This document shows, one piece after another, positions 47,269 through 58,170 of a stretch of 64,000 nt of DNA; position 1 is the first letter of the stretch, and every line of letters starts with the position of its first letter. Under the pieces are notes generated by a model that saw only the letters and a list, made by a program, of their open reading frames with translations, had not been told where the DNA came from and made no database searches. This DNA comes from Pseudofabraea citricarpa. Taxonomy: Eukaryota > Ascomycota > Leotiomycetes > Helotiales > Dermateaceae. The position numbers were made by a program, and so were the translations under genes. Where the stretch lies: positions 248,001 through 312,000 of the forward strand of contig JAPWGK010000021.1 in NCBI GenBank assembly GCA_029641185.1, in the 5' to 3' direction.

Positions 47269-48335
47269 TTAAGAACCGAATCTATCAAAATTAGTTTGAG
47301 TTTCATTTCTCCTCATTTGCATGCATACCAAATCATCACCACCGAGGGCATTGCCATAAAGTACAGCTTCGGAAATACTGTTTTCGATACCCTTCTTAAC
47401 CCTCACTTCCCAGACACCCTCCCAATTCCACTCTCCAGGTCTTCTCGTAATTGCGGTTGCGGGTGTTCCTGCTTTCACCGCACCTTTTGTTCCGCCAGCA
47501 AGTCTTGAATATCCCTCCGGCGTCGCCGAACTGCTTGCACTACCTTCATCATCACTAAGTCCTTCATGGAGAGCTCCCTTCCCATCTTTCGGTGGCGGAG
47601 GGGGTGCCAAAAATTTCCCACTCTTGACTCTATATGATCGCCATGCATGCCATGCTCCAGGATTTCCAGCAGCTTCTAGAGAAACATTATCGAGAACCTC
47701 CTCATCATCGAAGGAACTCCGGATATATCGCAAGACATCATATGTAGAGATCTTGGATTCCCCCGCCTCGGTACTACTATCGGTTGAACCAGGTGTTCTC
47801 CTAGGTGTGCTGGATACAGAAGCTGGTTCGCTCGTAATACTGCCTCGTTTGGTCGGTGTCTGATTCTTCGCATTCTGTCTCGACTTGCTCGCGCGTCCAA
47901 ACCATCCGGGAAACCCATTCCTCAAACTCATTCCTCCTGGGGGTAATCTTTCCTCATCCGTCGCTGACACAGTCCCTTCCGCTTGGACGTCTGTCGTGTA
48001 CATATAGGTCGTTAAAGGTGTGATGAGAGGGTGGAACATGTCGGTACTAAAGGTGACAAGCGGAGGTAGAGAAGGATAACTAGGAGGAAAAGAGATCTGG
48101 AATCGAAGGATCGAAGGCGCATAGGGACCCTTCCGAACAAATATCACACCAGACCATAATGTCGGGTCTCCAGGAGTCAGGCTCATAAAAACTCCATGTG
48201 GACAAGCATGCTTCAGACTTGAGCTGTTTGTTTACTTTGGATTAGTGAGAGTCTTTGTGCAGTGGATTTGGCTTACAATTCTACAAGCAAATGTTGTTTC
48301 CGCACCGCGGATAAATGTGATAGACGTGGAGCCAT
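47269..48335 (-). CDS. UBC-like protein lacking the catalytic cysteine (UEV/AKTIP-like)
   Basis: A 337-residue protein. Exon 1 is 48335-48277 (MAPRLSHLSAVRKQHLLVEF); a 53-bp intron follows; exon 2 is 48223-47269. The UBC fold is clear: LKHACPHGVFMSLTPGDPTL, WSGVIFVRKGPYAPSILRFQ, then ISFPPSYPSLPPLVTF and FHPLITPL. Where active E2s have the HPN...CLDIL cysteine there is none, so it cannot form a ubiquitin thioester. This resembles AKTIP/FTS-type or other UEV proteins, which act as adaptors (FTS works in the Hook-dynein complex). A long low-complexity insert (TPTKRGSITSEPASVSSTPR) splits the domain, and a helical region with STYDVLRYIRSSFDDEEVLD follows. The C-terminal part has no motif I know. 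Confidence 0.85.
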
Positions 48336-50560
48336 TCTGATGTCTATACAGGGAGATGTGAGAGATGCATGAATATGTTTTGGGAGGTTCATGTTCAAGT
48401 TCACGGAAGGCGGTGATAGCGGTGAAACAATTCTGCCGGAGTTTCGGCTCAATAGGGGCTGGGGTGCAGAAGCGGTGGGTGAGGTGGCAGGTGCTAAGGG
48501 ACCATTGGAGCGACGGGGAAGGGGAACAAGCCGTAGCGCTCAAAGCTACAATTTAGTTAGGTTGGCCACAGCTTCTATGATAGGTGGCTAGGTATCTGAT
48601 GGATATTTGATATTTATCTAGGGTCACGTGATTGGTCTTCGACGACCTCGAACTAGAATCGCTATCTAGAAGTTCAGAGATACTAGGTTAGAGCATGAAT
48701 ATTCATTCTACTCAAGTCGTAACATCCATACCGTAAGTTGTAAAATTCTGTTGTTGTATATTCCTAGAATAATAAACTTAGCAATCTACAAACAGCTCTG
48801 TTTTATTCCCTCTGATAGCTAAAATAATAATTTATAATACTCGCCCTTGGCTTTTCTATGCTACAGCCAGTTTACCCTAACAATAACACGCGACTATTAG
48901 ACAGCTATCATAAAATTAGCGTTATAAAGGAAATTCTTTATTTATCTTAGCGACGAGCTTGAAAACTAAATAAGTGACTTGATTAGGTATATTATAGTAA
49001 TTCTCACTTCCCGACTGTTGGCTGCCTTAAAGAAAAAAAGTTTCAAATTCTTCATGTAAACATATAATATTCACTAGAGCCACAAAAAGCTAATAAGTTG
49101 AAAGAATGTATTATATATCAGCTTTATAAAGCTGCAAATCCTCGCTTATTGCTTACCTGCTATCTAAAACGAATGATGAAACTTAATAAAGGTTACAAAG
49201 GTCGGGAAGGATTAATATTAAGCTAGGTCCTATATGAGGATCTAAGAGCTAGCTATATACTAGTGCAAATAAATACGACTAACAGATTACGAAGCCAGGT
49301 ACGCCAAAAAGCCCAATTTACAGCATAATTCTTAATGAGTATACCGAACCACGATACAAGGAAAGATCTAATAGTTATAGACGAAATCAAGGCAATCTAG
49401 CAATGGACGTAGGTAGAGTCTTATAATCAACAAGTAACATCCAACAAATATCAAGACCAAAGTGACTATCAAATACCAAAAGGAAGAAAATAACCAAGAC
49501 CTTCTCATACACCAGATCAAAATGTCGATGTCTTTATCGTCTTTTAGCTAGCTGCCAAGACCCTATGAACAAAGATACTGAGTTTAGGCTATTACCCGCC
49601 CTAACATATTCTAGAACAACAGACAAGGCGTAGATGGAATCCTAAGATCTCCAGCTTCAGGCCCTCCCCAGCCACTGGACGAAAACGTCAAGATTTCCAG
49701 TCCTAAGGTTTCATTATCACGGTCTAATTATACTCTCAACTGCATCTCTCAGACGATACCTTCAGTCAAATTATCAACCACTACTAAGCTGCGTACGAAG
49801 AAGAAGAAGAAGAAAGGAAAATGAAAAGGCAGTCCATCATACTAATCAACGCCTACAGGTTACCCAAATCCATGCGAGAAGAAACTCCACAACCCAACTG
49901 GACACAAGAATAATTCCACGCGCTACAAGCCGAAGAAGTTTCATCCTCACACAAGCAGAAACGAAAGCTCCTATCAAGTATCACCAAGGACGACCACAGC
50001 AGGCAAGAAAGGGAGAAGAATCCTCGCTCGTAATAGACGAGGTACGATACGAGATATCTCCTTCGCTCGCTTGCTCGAGCATTAAGAAATACAGAACAGC
50101 AGAAATATATCCGCACCACACAAGCGCTAGTTGGCAAAATCCCGCATCGATCCTCACCCCCCTCACATCCTATCTGATATCTTATGTCCACTTGGATTCC
50201 TGGTCTCCTCTCATCAGTTCATTCATTCTACTCACAGCTGGTGGGAGAAGCGAGCTAAGCGAAGCGAGGCGACGAGAAGCACTTGTAGGCAGGTATATAA
50301 TTAAATACCCTCTCTCTCTTTGTATCTCAACCTAAAACCGAAATCAAAATACACCCTGGAATTCTCAAGAAAAGAAAAGAAAGTGTGAGCGGGTATAAAT
50401 CAGTCATGCCAGGAAGAAGAAGTGTCGAGAGGTGGATTAAGTCTAGCGAGGACAGTTATCTTTTTTCATTTGTTTTTTGACAAGACACATGAAGCAGAAT
50501 AAGAACAAAACATACAGGGAATCTCATGTGATAGGAGGATTGAGTAGATTTGATTGAGTA
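48336..50560. other. AT-rich degenerate repeat region
   Basis: About 2.2 kb with no intact gene. The 48650-49850 part is strongly AT-rich and TpA-rich and includes the retroelement remnant listed separately. The 49850-50560 part returns to normal composition but has no convincing ORF. Confidence 0.6.
49290..49530 (+). pseudogene. Retroelement gag-like remnant, RIP-like decay
   Basis: One plus-strand frame starting at 49293 reads SQVRQKAQFTA, stop, FLMSIPNHDTRKDLIVIDEI, KAI, stop, QWT, stop, VESYNQQVTSNKYQDQSDYQ. The FLMSIPNxDTRKDL-type phrase and the Gln-rich flank resemble fungal retrotransposon gag regions. The interruptions are TAA or TAG in Gln-rich surroundings, as expected if C-to-T mutation converted CAA/CAG. 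The identification is by eye and the class of element is not certain. Confidence 0.4.
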
Positions 50561-51047
50561 GATTTGATTGAGTTATTCCCTTTCGCAAGATTCGAGTTGT
50601 CCAAGTGCCCACATATGGTATATATCAAAGTAAAATCCAGCCCAGGTCCCGATCCAATCGTAACCACACAACAAAGTTCCCAACCTCTCCAGACGTCCAA
50701 AGTCCCACAGATCCATCACCAACCTCAATACCGCACACCGCACCCCCGTCCCAAGATTACCACGCTCTGGCTTTTCGGAAAAGAAGTATCGTAGCTGCAG
50801 CAGTGACTTGAGTCTTCGCGAGGAGGAAACCTTTGAAAGAAAGGGCAACGCCCTTTCGTCAGCACGGGAAACTACCAAGACGTCGCGAAACGCAGGCTTC
50901 GCAACACAGGCTGAGTAAGACCCAGAGCACCCTCGCCAGCACCAACGGACCCCCCCACCGAGATCCAGCATCAGAATCTGCCGCGTCGAGGCTTCAGATC
51001 GCCGAAGCAACAGAAGGAGTTCCCCGGCCGTCTTACACCGCGTCTGC
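50561..51047. other. Probable 3' region of the duplicated-leader gene
   Basis: Downstream (minus-strand sense) of the 66-residue ORF and its extension. A 231-codon antisense frame is Cys-rich and not credible. No other gene was seen. Confidence 0.4.
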
Positions 51048-51128
51048 CTAGCGCTTGCCCGTGCCGTGCAGCAGCATCGCGCGCTTGCGCTCAGCCAGCA
51101 GCATGGCACGGTACGGCAGGAAGCGGAG

Positions 51129-51635
51129 TTACACGACGCGCAGCTCGCGAGAGTAGAGACGACTGCGGGCGAGCAAGGCTGGCCCAGCGTCGAATCTTGA
51201 AATCGCCCTACCTGCTCGCGCCCCTTGACCGCCTGGGGCTGGCGGAGGAAAGATCTGACCTTTCTCATCGGTGGGTGGGAAGGCCCTGCACACCTGTCAC
51301 AACTTGGCGTAATTTCCTATGGTCCGAAGAACCCCCCCCCTGCGCAGCATAGCTTCCCATTGCCCGTGCTGCGAGGTTTTCGATCCCCAGTGATCATGGA
51401 GCTCCCGATGCCACGGTGTTCCGCCGACCCCACAGCTCGCGAGCTAATGGCGAAGGTTGAATGGCCCTTTGCACCAAATCGTTTGACGGTCTTCAGGTGT
51501 GGATGGAATGCTGGAGAGTGGCTACTCTGTGCGGGGGATCTTACCTGGAGGCTGGTGGAGGTTGAGAACGCGTTTGGCTGTGTGGCGGCGTGGAACTGGT
51601 GTGTAGAGAGATTGGTAGCTCGAAGTTGAAGCCAT
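51129..51635 (-). CDS. Small basic protein (66 aa) behind a multi-exon leader
   Basis: The first ATG of the inferred transcript lies exactly at an acceptor (CTCAG then ATGG). Exon 51635-51545 encodes MASTSSYQSLYTPVPRRHTA and 10 more residues. A 306-bp intron (GTAAGATC...CTCCGCCAG) leads to 51238-51129, ending at TAA. The product is small, Arg-rich and basic, ending LYSRELRVV. Directly after the TAA the same frame stays open for 26 more codons with GC-rich third positions (LRFLPYRAMLLAERKRAMLL), ending in TAG at 51048. I do not recognise the protein. The alternative is that 51212-51163 is another intron, but this leads to a Cys-rich, unlikely frame. The transcript structure is better supported than the protein. 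Confidence 0.45.
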
Positions 51636-52290
51636 CTGAGATAAGGTTAGACAATGGGTAATTAAATTAGAGTGAAGTAGAGTGCAGTAGAGTAGAGTGA
51701 CTTACCTTGTTGTGGATGAGAGAAGCTCTGTGAGCAGCTAGCAGCTAGTTGACTTGAGAGCTGCGGTAAGAGCGCGTTCAGTTACGCGGGGGATTGGACA
51801 GGCGCGCGAGGAGGTAGCTTAGATCTCAAGCAATCTGAGATGAGTTAGATGATAAACGAATGTGGAGTATTGCGTAGTGGGGGTGACTTACCTTGTTGTG
51901 GTTGAGAGGAGCTTCAAGAGTAGCTCTGATAGCGAGCTGAATTGACAGCTGCGCTGCCGTGGTGAGAGCGCAAGTGGTTGCGCAGGTAGGTAGCTCAGAC
52001 CTGAGAGCGATCTGAGATGAGCAAGCGCAGAAGATTCTTGCGCAAGGTGTTCTCTTACCTTGTTGCAGTTGAGAGCAGCTAGCTCTGTTGAGAGCGCGTT
52101 TGGTCGCGCTCAGGGCAGTAGTAGCCAGGTTGGATCTAAAGCAATGTGAGATGAGATGAGATGAGATGAGATGAGATGAAATGAGATGAGAGGGAGAATT
52201 GAGGAGGTTGAGAGAAGAAAAGGAGGAAAGGTGCGCGCAGTTGAAGTTGGAAGTTGTTGAAGAAGGAAAGAAAAGGAGAGGAAGAGGAAA
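51636..52290 (-). other. ATG-free 5' leader of three tandemly duplicated exons
   Basis: On the minus strand, exon A (about 52280-52059), exon B (52011-51902) and exon C (51834-51706) are followed by introns of 47, 67 and 70 bp. Each exon ends CAACAAG or CACAACAAG and is followed by GTAAG; the acceptors are ATCTCAG. The exons share blocks such as ATTGCTT-AGATC, GAGCTACC and GCGCTCTCA. The coding exon (51635-51545) shares AAACGCGTTCTCAACC and CGAGCTACC with them, so it may belong to the same series. None of exons A-C contains an ATG, and none has a common open frame, so they read as untranslated leader. Confidence 0.6.
52147..52190. repeat. (GATGA)n pentanucleotide repeat
   Basis: Seven or more near-perfect copies of the pentamer GATGA (TCATC on the sense strand of the leader gene), lying inside its first exon. 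Confidence 0.85.
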
Positions 52291-52299
52291 GAAGAGGGG

Positions 52300-52307
52300 T
52301 ATTTATA
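52300..52307 (-). promoter_or_regulatory. TATA box of the duplicated-leader gene
   Basis: TATAAATA on the minus strand, followed by CCCCTCTTCTTTCC and a long pyrimidine tract with CAACTTC words. This is the classic core promoter of strongly expressed filamentous-fungal genes. Transcription start is inferred 25-40 bp downstream, about 52260-52275. Confidence 0.6.
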
Positions 52308-53401
52308 CACGCTCTCGCACGCTACCGCTGATTTCCCAAAGAGGAAATCTCATCAAAGGGAGCAAACTCAGGCAGGTGCCGTGTCGGAGGAGAGACAATA
52401 GGTAGGTCGGTAAGTGAATATCTGTTCAATAGGAATGAGAATTGAAAAGGAGAAGTTAAGCGAGGGCCCAACTACCTGCACCTGCTCTCCCCACAAAGAA
52501 GGTGTAAGTCCAATTTAGTTCAGAACAGCGAGGTACTAAGCTGCATGCTTTATTCAATAGATCAATAAACCATCAAACAAGAAGTATACGAACGACTTGA
52601 CCTATGTACACCAAGCAATAATCCCCAATCATCCCCACTCGAAGTATTGATTGATTTCATTGCTGGTAATACGAGAAGTTGGTCGATGTATGCATACAGA
52701 AAGTCCAGCTACGAGCCGGTTTGTCCTTACATACACAGTAACTACAGCAGCAAACTAGACATAATTAATCCTGTTGGCTCGTCAGGTAATGTAATGGTAG
52801 GTGAATGATTTTATGTGGGTTATACCAACACTGCCTTTCATTGCTTAGCTTAGCACACCTCGATTTCCCCATCAGCTATTTGATTCAACACAACTCGACG
52901 CAGTCTAGCTAAAACAAGCAAGTAACCATTTTCACAGAAAGACGAAGAGATTACCTCACCAACACTCCACTCCATATCTACTCAGCCAAGATTCGAAAAC
53001 ATAACAGTGACAAGCGCAGGGCTATGATGTTGGTTATTCCGTGTGAAAGTGGGATGTCAATTCAAGATGGAGGGAGGAATGGTGTGGTGGTGATATGGTA
53101 TAGGGTGGTATGGCATGGCAGACATACATAACAGTTGAAGAAGAGACATCATCTCGAAAAGGGTCATTGATTTCAGTCACTCAGTTTAGTGATCCTCGAT
53201 TCTCTACTCTCTTTAATTTGGATACTACTCAGTGTACATTTCCACTCCAAGTTATCAGGATTCTGAAATCTCCATCTGGCGTATTGTTCATGCATTCATT
53301 CATTTCTGACCACCAACCACTCAACCCCCCACATCATATTGCACCATACCACCCTGGCGCTTGCTACGTTGAAGTGCGTCTCTCTCACCAGGAATCACCC
53401 A
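52308..53401. other. Intergenic, no gene seen
   Basis: Upstream promoter of the leader gene and 3' flank of the CCDC124-like gene. Confidence 0.5.
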
Positions 53402-54214
53402 CTACTTCGACCCAAGACGTGCCTCGATCTTCGACTTCTCAGCCTCCTTCAGCTCACGCACCTCATCCTTCGAAGCATCATATCTCGCATTAACCTGGTT
53501 AAACGGATTATCCTCGCTCTTCTCAAACTCCTTGCGGATCTTATCCTTCTTCTGATTTTGCCTGAGACCCTGTCCGGAGCCATCCTCTTCCATCTCCTTG
53601 AGTCGGCGCTCCTCAAAGGCCGCGTAGGCCGCCTTGAAGCGGCGCTCGGGATGCTTGTCGATCTTGCCGACGCCGTCGCCCGTCGTCAGCGAGAGGGCAT
53701 CGAGCGCGTTATCGATGCCGGATGCGTTGAGCGACGTGGCAGGACCGGCGGGAGGTGCGTCGTCGAGCTGCGAGAGGTCGAGGCCTCGGCTGGCAACTGT
53801 CTTCTTAACCGCCGTCTTGGAGTTCTTGGGTGCGGCGCGCGCATCTTTCTCTTCTGCTGCGAGCAGGGCGTCTTTCTCTGCCTTCTTGCGTGCCTGTTCG
53901 GCCTTCTTGGCTGCTTCAGCTTCCCTGGTAGACGCACATGATAGATTAGCACTCGCTGTTGCAACTGCTGCTGCACTGCACTGCAGGGGAGCGGGGTAAT
54001 TTCTCAAAAATGTGAAATGCACTGCAGAGGGTTCCTTGCAGAGGAGAGAAGCTCACTTCTTTGCGTTGCTCTTTGCCCCCTTTCCCCATTCCTCGTCTTC
54101 TACGGCTGCCTTCTTGCTGCCCTCAGCAGCTGCCTTCTGTGCTGCGGCTTCGGCCTTCTTCGCGTTGCCGGATGCCTTCTTGGTGTTCTCGCCTGCCGCT
54201 TTCTTACCCGCCAT
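53402..54214 (-). CDS. CCDC124: CCDC124/Lso2-type ribosome-associated coiled-coil protein
   Basis: A 226-residue Lys/Ala/Glu-rich protein. Exon 1 is 54214-54057 (MAGKKAAGENTKKASGNAKK and onward); the intron is 53925-54056 (132 bp); exon 2 is 53924-53402; total 681 nt in one frame. Exon 1 codes for the WGKGAKSNAKK segment and exon 2 for the helix EAEAAKKAEQARKKAEKDAL. The C-terminal conserved block includes HPERRFKAAYAAFEERRLKE, MEEDGSGQGLRQNQKKDKIR and KSEDNPFN. Vertebrate CCDC124 and yeast Lso2 bind vacant or hibernating 80S ribosomes at the intersubunit bridge and help restart translation; the same role is expected here. The start is fixed by the conserved lysine-rich N-terminus. Confidence 0.92.
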
Positions 54215-57200
54215 GTTGTATGATTTCCTGCCGAGTAGGGCACGGATTAAAGTAGAAGATGCGAGACAAGCCGAGTCAATTTCGAAGCTCTGTGTTCAAC
54301 AATGAAGATTCGGATGTGGCGTGGATCAACCTTCTTTGTTTTCGACCCCGCCATGCACCCTCCCGGGCCGATTTTCGCCGGAGGGGTATCATGAACGTCA
54401 CATCACATGATACAAGCACGTGATAACCTTAATTTGATAGCTCATTTGACTTGGAGTATCCCTCTTGTGTATTTTCATCATCTACTAGTTGTCTAAGAGC
54501 CCCATATATTAAAAAGTCACTCACCGAGTTGCCGAGTCATCATGACAAGCTCTCGCGGCGCGTATCCGGATGCTGGCTAAGTGCGAGACGACCAGGAAGG
54601 AAGCGACCTCATCACTCGCTACCACTCTCGAGCCGGAGATCTTGCAAGGCGAGCGAGGGTGGCATATAATCGAGTACCAGGCAAGGGTCGTTGACAACCC
54701 GATATTCCCCATAATGTGACCTTCAGAGTGGTACGCCAAGTCATGTAAGGCGCCGAGATCCGCTCAAACCAGCTGCAGGCTGGAGAAGGCCGAAGGAAAG
54801 CGTCTCGTCTCGGCCAGATTGGTATTTGAGTTGAGGTTATTCCCACGAGGTCAAACCAATGACGCCCACGGTGCTACCCAACCAACCCAACGAGTAGGCG
54901 GTGATGACACTGCACGCCAGGCTTAGCGAGCACCACGGGGGGAGCATTCCAATGGGAAGGGTGCGTTTGAATCTCGTATCCCTCGACGTGTCATTCCCTG
55001 ATGGCGTGGACACAGATGGACGTCAGAACGTGCCCCGAATTGCAGACGAGGTGCGCGCGTGGGGTGAAGTTTGCTCCAAGGTCATCTGATGCCGTATGTA
55101 TGGTTGAATAAGAACGGTGTGTAGCGGTGAGCACATCCAGCTAATTGATAGCTTATAGGACAACCCACCAGGATGATGGCCCATTGGCGTCAGCTATGAA
55201 ACTAGGGATACGATTCAGCTCTCGACGTGGGACTCAACCCACGCAGCAGTATCATGTGGCACCTCATGATGGTTTCCATTTGCCCGAGTTTGCAAGACTG
55301 GCTGGCTATCAGAATAGACGCTCTCAGCATCGGAAGGCGGAAGCGTATGCAAATCTCCGCAGGTTGCCCGGCACTAGAGTCATGTACTCGGGGCCAAAAA
55401 CCGGTTAGGGATAACCTCAAGAAGTGACATACAGGGAGATTTGTTGACGAGCACGCATGATGCAGCACGGAAAAGCGACAGACAGCCGACTCCTGCTTGC
55501 CTGCTGCACCCCATCGTCAGGTCGGTGGGCGACGGGCGGTGCACAGAGGGCCCCTCTCCAGATGACCCGAAAAGTCGACTCCTACTGACGATGTGATAGA
55601 TAGTAAAATACCCTTGCAGGAGGGATTGAAGCTACTGCAAGATTGACGAGCGCCTCTCCCGTGAGCCAGATAGACGTCGAGGCTTGGCACTGGAGCAGGC
55701 GACGACAAGACCACCATCTGCTGCCTAATGTCGTACAGATGTGCTGTTCAGTCTTTCAACATCTTCCATTCAGCCATCCAATCGAGGGGGGGAGTGAGCC
55801 GGACCAGACAGCAACAGGCCCCGGTGAATGGAAGCACGTCTTTCTTCGGTGCTTCGATGCATATGCAGACTCTCATCCCATCACATCACACACGCCCACA
55901 CGCCCACATTCAGGATAACCTTAGGATCTGACGAACAAGCCTCTGGCACTCATAGAGCAGCGAGGATTTGCGGACGTGCAGTGCAGTGCACTACATGCAT
56001 CGTCGCCCTCCTCTTCAGATGAGATCGCATGCATGAACAACCTCTGGCCGACAGTACACTACAATACCAGGGCTTCTACTGGAAGACCACCGCCGCCAGA
56101 TGGGGCCGAGATCGGACCAGCTCTGGGAGAGGCCAGACACGGTATATCAACGTGCTTCGTCGAGCGAAGCCGATGTCATCGGTTCACCGCTACACATCCG
56201 AGAGGACCAACCAGTACCACCACCCCATGGCCGCCTGGCCCGAAGCATGACTGGTATGCGGTATGCCTGGCATCTTCGCCCGACTCCTCTAGGAAGACTT
56301 CCTATGAAGGCCACTCTTGCGCCCGGCAGATCCCTCGACCCCCCTCGACACGCTCAGCCGCTGCGACCATGATATGATGATCTGCGAGAGCGTCAGTCAG
56401 GATGAGGACTCAGGAAGACGGCGCGGGAAACGGATTCCCCTTCCTCCAAACATTGCAGGATGGGCTCATGAAACGCTCTGCAAAGGATCACATCACAGCA
56501 TTGGGGCATGGGGCAAGGCTGATTGGAGATCCCTCCTTTTTTGAACACACGCGGATTGCCGGAAATGCCATGAGCAAGACGACTGCAAATAGTACCGTAA
56601 TTGCCTCACGGCAATGGGAGCAACGCGTGCCAGCTCCGCTAGCTGATCTGGGACGGCCATTGGCCACTTGGCTGGGCCGGAAACGTCAAAGTTTGGGGCC
56701 GGGGAAGCTGGGAAGCATCATCAGGTCGAGGGTGGACGACGTCTGAACAGGCGGGACCCAATTACGAGGACCAATGGACGACGCGGCGGACTTCGCATCA
56801 TCTCGAGTCTCTGGCCGCGGCAGAATGGCAGAATAATACGGTACCTCCGCAGAAGAGAAACAGAAGGCATGGATGGCGGGGTGAAGGCATGAGCGGGTGA
56901 CATTGCCCTTTGCAGCCCATCGTGAGGAATCTTGTCTCCCAAACAGCGTTTCAGGGAAGAAGGATGTCGTGCGCTCTTTCATGCAGGCCCGAATTGGCGG
57001 TGGAGGGGTCGAAGGGCTGGAGGGTTGTTCGTAGAGTAAGGTTGAAGGGGTGAAGGGTTGTTGTTGGTAGGAGGCTTGGAAGGTTGGATGGAGGGGCAAA
57101 TTGGGATAATTGGGCGTTGGGAAGGGAAGCTTGTCCTGTGTCCCTGTGTCGGCCAGCGCGTGGAAGGCTGGCTGACTTCCCCGGGGGCGGCACTGGGAAG

Positions 57201-57443
57201 CACTTCCGCGAGATATTTTTTTTTAAGGGGGGGGTATGTGCTGGTTAGTGAGTGGTCCTGGTGGGTGATAAGTGGTGGTGGTGGTTGTGATGGTTGCGGT
57301 GGTGTGGGTGATGTGCGAACTTAGGGTGAACCTAGCAACCACACCAAACAAACATAGTGGCATCTAGTGGCTTGTCAATAGTCTGACGCCCCTGCCGTCT
57401 GCCCCTGAATGCGAGAACCCATTTTGTAGTATTGTTCTATCTC

Positions 57444-57500
57444 ATCAGCAACACCAACACCAACACCAGCAGCATCAGCATCAGCATCAGCAGCATCAAC
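57444..57500. repeat. Imperfect CAN trinucleotide repeat (CAGCAT/CAACAC)
   Basis: A run of CAA-CAC and CAG-CAT triplets. It is not in any supported reading frame. Confidence 0.8.
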
Positions 57501-58142
57501 TTCCACATCCACCCACATCTATCAGCATCGCATCATCGACCCCCACAACAATAGCGTCAGACGAAGAAAGCAAACCCACGCCCGGCACGCCACCCAGAAA
57601 CATGCCATGCCATGACGATCCTCGATTTCCTGTCTCTCAGCCTTCAGTACTACTGTACAGAGTATGAGGGTTGGATCCCTGCCAGCCTCGTGGGTCAATT
57701 ACTGTGTATTACACCTTGCTTCGTTCGTTCCGGCCGTCCTCGTAGGGCCGTTGCAACTCGGGCGTCTACAGTACAGTACAGTAGCGTTGTAGCGTTTCTT
57801 TAGGAGAGACGAGTCGACTCGGTGGCCTGTCGTCTCGCTCGTCTGGCCGGTCTCTTCCCCCCGAATCCCCCCCCCAGGCTGAAACGTCGTCTCGCTGAGT
57901 CCCCTCGGCGAGTCCCCAGCGCGATGGGTCTTTCCTTGATCTGGAATGTCCTCACGGCTTCCCTAATCCATGTCCATCGACCCGGTTCCGCGGTAGCTAC
58001 CTAGGTACCATCCAACGGTCGCAGTTCGTAGGAGCCGGTAGGACTGGTCTGGTGGGCCCATACAATACACTACCCTATGGTCCATACGGCGGTGCAATCA
58101 CGCCTAACCTACTTACTGACGAGCCCAAGCCTGAAGCTGAGC

Positions 58143-58170
58143 GAACGAACGAACGAACGAACGAACGAAC
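58143..58170. repeat. (GAAC)7 tetranucleotide repeat
   Basis: Seven perfect GAAC units. Confidence 0.9.

Noticed and set aside
50573..51268. 231-codon minus-strand ORF
   Set aside because: Cys/Ser/Arg-rich nonsense frame of the small duplicated-leader gene; the spliced frame is more protein-like.
58143..58170. Short tandem GAAC repeat considered as a CRISPR-like or binding-site array
   Set aside because: A plain microsatellite with no spacers; CRISPR is not expected in a fungal nucleus.
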